In this document: positions 7,250-8,914 of the stretch, one piece after another | Position numbering within the stretch: the stretch's first letter is position 1 | Layout of the letters: every line of letters starts with the position of its first letter | Assembly (NCBI GenBank): GCA_023260355.1 | Contig: JALQVJ010000209.1 | Coordinates: 1-8,914, forward strand | Direction of reading: 5' to 3' | DNA from: Burkholderiaceae bacterium | GTDB lineage: Bacteria > Pseudomonadota > Gammaproteobacteria > Burkholderiales > Burkholderiaceae_C | DNA length: 8,914 bases | Notes under the pieces: generated by a model | Told to the model about the DNA's origin: nothing | Seen by the model: only the letters and a program-made list of their open reading frames with translations | The model's database searches: none | Program-made: the position numbers and the translations under genes

Positions 7250-8424
7250 CGCAACTTCAGGGTCGACATGCCGACCAGACACAACAACATGGTGATGATC
7301 CAAAACCGGACCACGACTTGGGTTTCCTTCCACCCTTTTTTCTCAAAGTGGTGGTGCAACGGTGCCATGCGAAACAGACGGCGACCCTCGCCATATCGCT
7401 TCTTGGTGTACTTGAAATACGTCACCTGCAACATCACTGACACGGCTTCGGCGACGAAGACACCACCCATGATCGCCAGCACGATTTCCTGACGCACAAT
7501 CACTGCAACGACGCCCAATGCGCCGCCCAACGCCAGCGCGCCCACATCGCCCATGAACACTTGAGCGGGGTGGGTGTTGAACCAGAGGAAGGCGAGACCA
7601 GCGCCACCAATCGCAGCGCAAAACACCATCAGCTCGCCAGTGCCGGGGATGTAGGGGAGCAGCAAGTAGCGCGCAAAGACCGAGTTGCCCGTGACATACG
7701 CGAAGACCCCCAACACAGCGCCCACCATGACCACAGGCATGATGGCCAAACCGTCAAGTCCATCGGTCAAGTTGACAGCATTGCTCGAGCCCACAATGAC
7801 CACGTAGGTCATGGTCACAAACCCCAAGACGCCCAGTGGGTAGCTGACCTCTTTGAAAAACGGCAACCACAGGCCCACGGTGTTGGGCAAGTTCACCTGA
7901 AAGCCAGACTGAATCCACTGCACAAACAGTTGCCACACCTTGGCATTGGACCCTTCAGAAATAGCAAACACCAAGGCCAGTGCAGCGATGCCAGCCACCA
8001 ATGACTGCCACAAGTACTTGTCGCGCGAGCGCATGCCCTCGGGGTCCTTGTTGACCACTTTCTTCCAGTCATCGGCCCAGCCGATGGCCCCCAGACTCAA
8101 GGTCACGAACAGCACAATCCACACAAATCGATTCGACAGGTCTGACCACAGCAATGCCGAAATACTGATCGCAATCAAGATCAACACACCCCCCATCGTC
8201 GGGGTGCCGCTTTTCACCAGGTGCGACTGCATCGCGTACTCGCGCACGGGCTGCCCAATCTTGAGCGCGCGCAGGTGCCGAATCACGGCGGGGCCAGCAA
8301 ACAGTCCGATCAACAGCGCCGTCACCGAAGCCATCACAGCCCGGAAGGTCAAATACTGAAAGACGCGGAAAAACCCGAATTCGGGCGACAGGGTTTGCAG
8401 CCAAATGGCCAGATCAAGCAGCAT
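7246..8424 (-). CDS. mraY: Phospho-N-acetylmuramoyl-pentapeptide transferase (MraY)
   Basis: An integral inner-membrane transferase that moves phospho-MurNAc-pentapeptide from UDP to undecaprenyl phosphate, giving lipid I. It has 392 residues, complete, with about ten hydrophobic segments. Family landmarks: [13 protein letters not shown] (residues 71-83), GWADDWKK (115-122) with the Asp118/Asp119 pair, [18 protein letters not shown] (213-230), [20 protein letters not shown] (282-301) with the catalytic-site Asp293, and [13 protein letters not shown] (355-367) with the His triad 357-359. The ATG at 8422-8424 lies 6 bases after an AAAGGA site and overlaps the murF 3' end by 11 bases. The N-terminal phrase [20 protein letters not shown] is typical of Burkholderiales MraY as I recall it. 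Its stop at 7246-7248 overlaps the murD start. Confidence 0.98.
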   Translation of the reverse strand: MLLDLAIWLQTLSPEFGFFRVFQYLTFRAVMASVTALLIGLFAGPAVIRHLRALKIGQPVREYAMQSHLVKSGTPTMGGVLILIAISISALLWSDLSNRFVWIVLFVTLSLGAIGWADDWKKVVNKDPEGMRSRDKYLWQSLVAGIAALALVFAISEGSNAKVWQLFVQWIQSGFQVNLPNTVGLWLPFFKEVSYPLGVLGFVTMTYVVIVGSSNAVNLTDGLDGLAIMPVVMVGAVLGVFAYVTGNSVFARYLLLPYIPGTGELMVFCAAIGGAGLAFLWFNTHPAQVFMGDVGALALGGALGVVAVIVRQEIVLAIMGGVFVAEAVSVMLQVTYFKYTKKRYGEGRRLFRMAPLHHHFEKKGWKETQVVVRFWIITMLLCLVGMSTLKLR

Positions 8425-8914
8425 GCGGTGTCCTTTCTTCTGCAGCCTCTGTGAGTGCGTTCAACACCTGTTCCATGCGCATGAATCGGGAGCCTTTGAT
8501 CAAAACCGAATGCATCGGTTTGATCAAAGCAGGGGCTTGCGCCGCGAGTTCTGTCACTGCAGGCCAAGCCTTTAAATGCGCGGCAGCTGGCAGTGTCTGA
8601 ACCGCTTGGTTCATCCATTCGCCAGCGACGTCAATCCGATCGATATTGGCCTTGAGCGCCGCATTCAGGACCTCTTGGTGGTAGACCAAAGCTTGGTGCC
8701 CAACTTCGCCCATATCCCCAAGCACGAGCCACTGGGGCTTGGGCAGCGATGCCAGCACAGCAATCGCGGCCAACACCGAGTCGGGATTCGCGTTGTAGGT
8801 GTCATCTACCACCGCCACGTCGCGATCGTCCAACGACAGTTGTAGCAAGCGCGAACGGCCTTTCACTGGCTTGAACGCCTCCAGACCCAGGCAGCATTCG
8901 ATCAAGGGCACGCC
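8414..8914 (-). CDS. murF: UDP-MurNAc-tripeptide--D-alanyl-D-alanine ligase (MurF), C-terminal part, cut by window edge
   Basis: A cytoplasmic Mur ligase that adds the D-Ala-D-Ala made by Ddl, completing UDP-MurNAc-pentapeptide for MraY. The gene enters from the right edge; 166 codons are visible, about the last third of a ~460-residue protein. The end of the ATPase domain shows [17 protein letters not shown], then the C-terminal domain with [17 protein letters not shown] (ending about 50 codons from the edge), [14 protein letters not shown], and near the end [18 protein letters not shown]. These are MurF-specific forms of the Mur ligase C-terminal motifs. The TGA at 8414-8416 lies inside the mraY start region. 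The GTG at 8909-8911 is an internal valine codon, not a start. The 3' end contains a strong inverted repeat at 8494-8529. Confidence 0.96.
   Translation of the reverse strand, partial: GVPLIECCLGLEAFKPVKGRSRLLQLSLDDRDVAVVDDTYNANPDSVLAAIAVLASLPKPQWLVLGDMGEVGHQALVYHQEVLNAALKANIDRIDVAGEWMNQAVQTLPAAAHLKAWPAVTELAAQAPALIKPMHSVLIKGSRFMRMEQVLNALTEAAEERTPHAA
8431..8436 (-). promoter_or_regulatory. Ribosome binding site of mraY
   Basis: AAAGGA on the minus strand, 6 bases before the ATG at 8424 and inside the murF 3' end. It supports this start for mraY. Confidence 0.75.
8494..8529. repeat. Imperfect inverted repeat (potential hairpin) inside murF
   Basis: The left arm, 8494-8509 (CTTTGATCAAAACCGA), and the right arm, 8515-8529 (TCGGTTTGATCAAAG), are reverse complements except for one extra A in the left arm. 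They enclose a 5-base loop, 8510-8514 (ATGCA). This would form a 15-base-pair stem with one bulge in the murF mRNA. Each arm also holds the 10-base palindrome TTTGATCAAA (8495-8504 and 8519-8528), spaced exactly 24 bases apart. No T-rich run follows on the minus strand, so it does not look like an intrinsic terminator. On the coding strand it covers the codons for [11 protein letters not shown]; the final KGSRFM block is conserved in MurF. Its near end lies about 70 bases before the mraY start. Confidence 0.8.

Noticed and set aside
7250..7333. Upstream extension of the murD frame (28 codons)
   Set aside because: It lies within mraY's conserved 3' end; MurD homology starts right at the ATG at 7249.
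6698..7492. Long plus-strand open frame (264 codons) opposite murD and mraY
   Set aside because: It crosses two well-supported genes, has no family signature, and looks like an antisense shadow.
645..8914. Search for promoters, intrinsic terminators, insertion sequences, tRNAs and CRISPR repeats in the dcw part
   Set aside because: The stretch is continuously coding with overlapping genes. I saw no stem followed by a T-run, no transposase motifs and no regularly spaced repeats.

Overview
The window is almost entirely one strand of a division/cell-wall (dcw) cluster. Read on the minus strand it gives murF (3' part only) > mraY > murD > ftsW > murG > murC > ddl > ftsQ (5' part only). This order, the ~500-residue MurD with a loop between its domains, the 392-residue MraY, and the wording of FtsW and MraY suggest a Gram-negative betaproteobacterium, probably Burkholderiales and perhaps Comamonadaceae-like. 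The placement comes from recalled family sequences, not from a search.

Layout: murF enters from the right edge (8914) and ends at 8414. mraY (8424-7246), murD (7249-5741), ftsW (5744-4506), murG (4509-3424), murC (3427-2009) and ddl (2012-1041) are complete. ftsQ starts at 1044 and loses family resemblance near 645. From about 645 to 8914 every base is coding on the minus strand, with no intergenic gap, so no promoter or terminator is expected or seen. Six consecutive gene junctions are 4-base stop/start overlaps (ATGA or GTGA) and murF/mraY overlap by 11 bases, which points to one translationally coupled transcript.

The genes work together. MurF completes UDP-MurNAc-pentapeptide, MraY loads it on undecaprenyl phosphate (lipid I), MurG adds GlcNAc (lipid II), and FtsW polymerises lipid II at the septum. 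MurC and MurD add the first two amino acids of the stem peptide, Ddl supplies D-Ala-D-Ala for MurF, and FtsQ scaffolds the divisome.

The odd part is the left end (1 to about 645, plus strand). It is one open frame made of an internal piece of polynucleotide phosphorylase joined in frame to the C-terminal part of a Kdo-transferase-like (WaaA) glycosyltransferase. It abuts a truncated ftsQ exactly where the rest of ftsQ, ftsA and ftsZ would be expected. Three unrelated gene pieces within 650 bases at a window end look most like a chimeric assembly or clone junction, though a real rearrangement cannot be excluded from sequence alone. The other unexplained structure is a strong inverted repeat inside the 3' end of murF, about 70 bases before the mraY start. 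I see no mobile element, CRISPR array, RNA gene or novel system.
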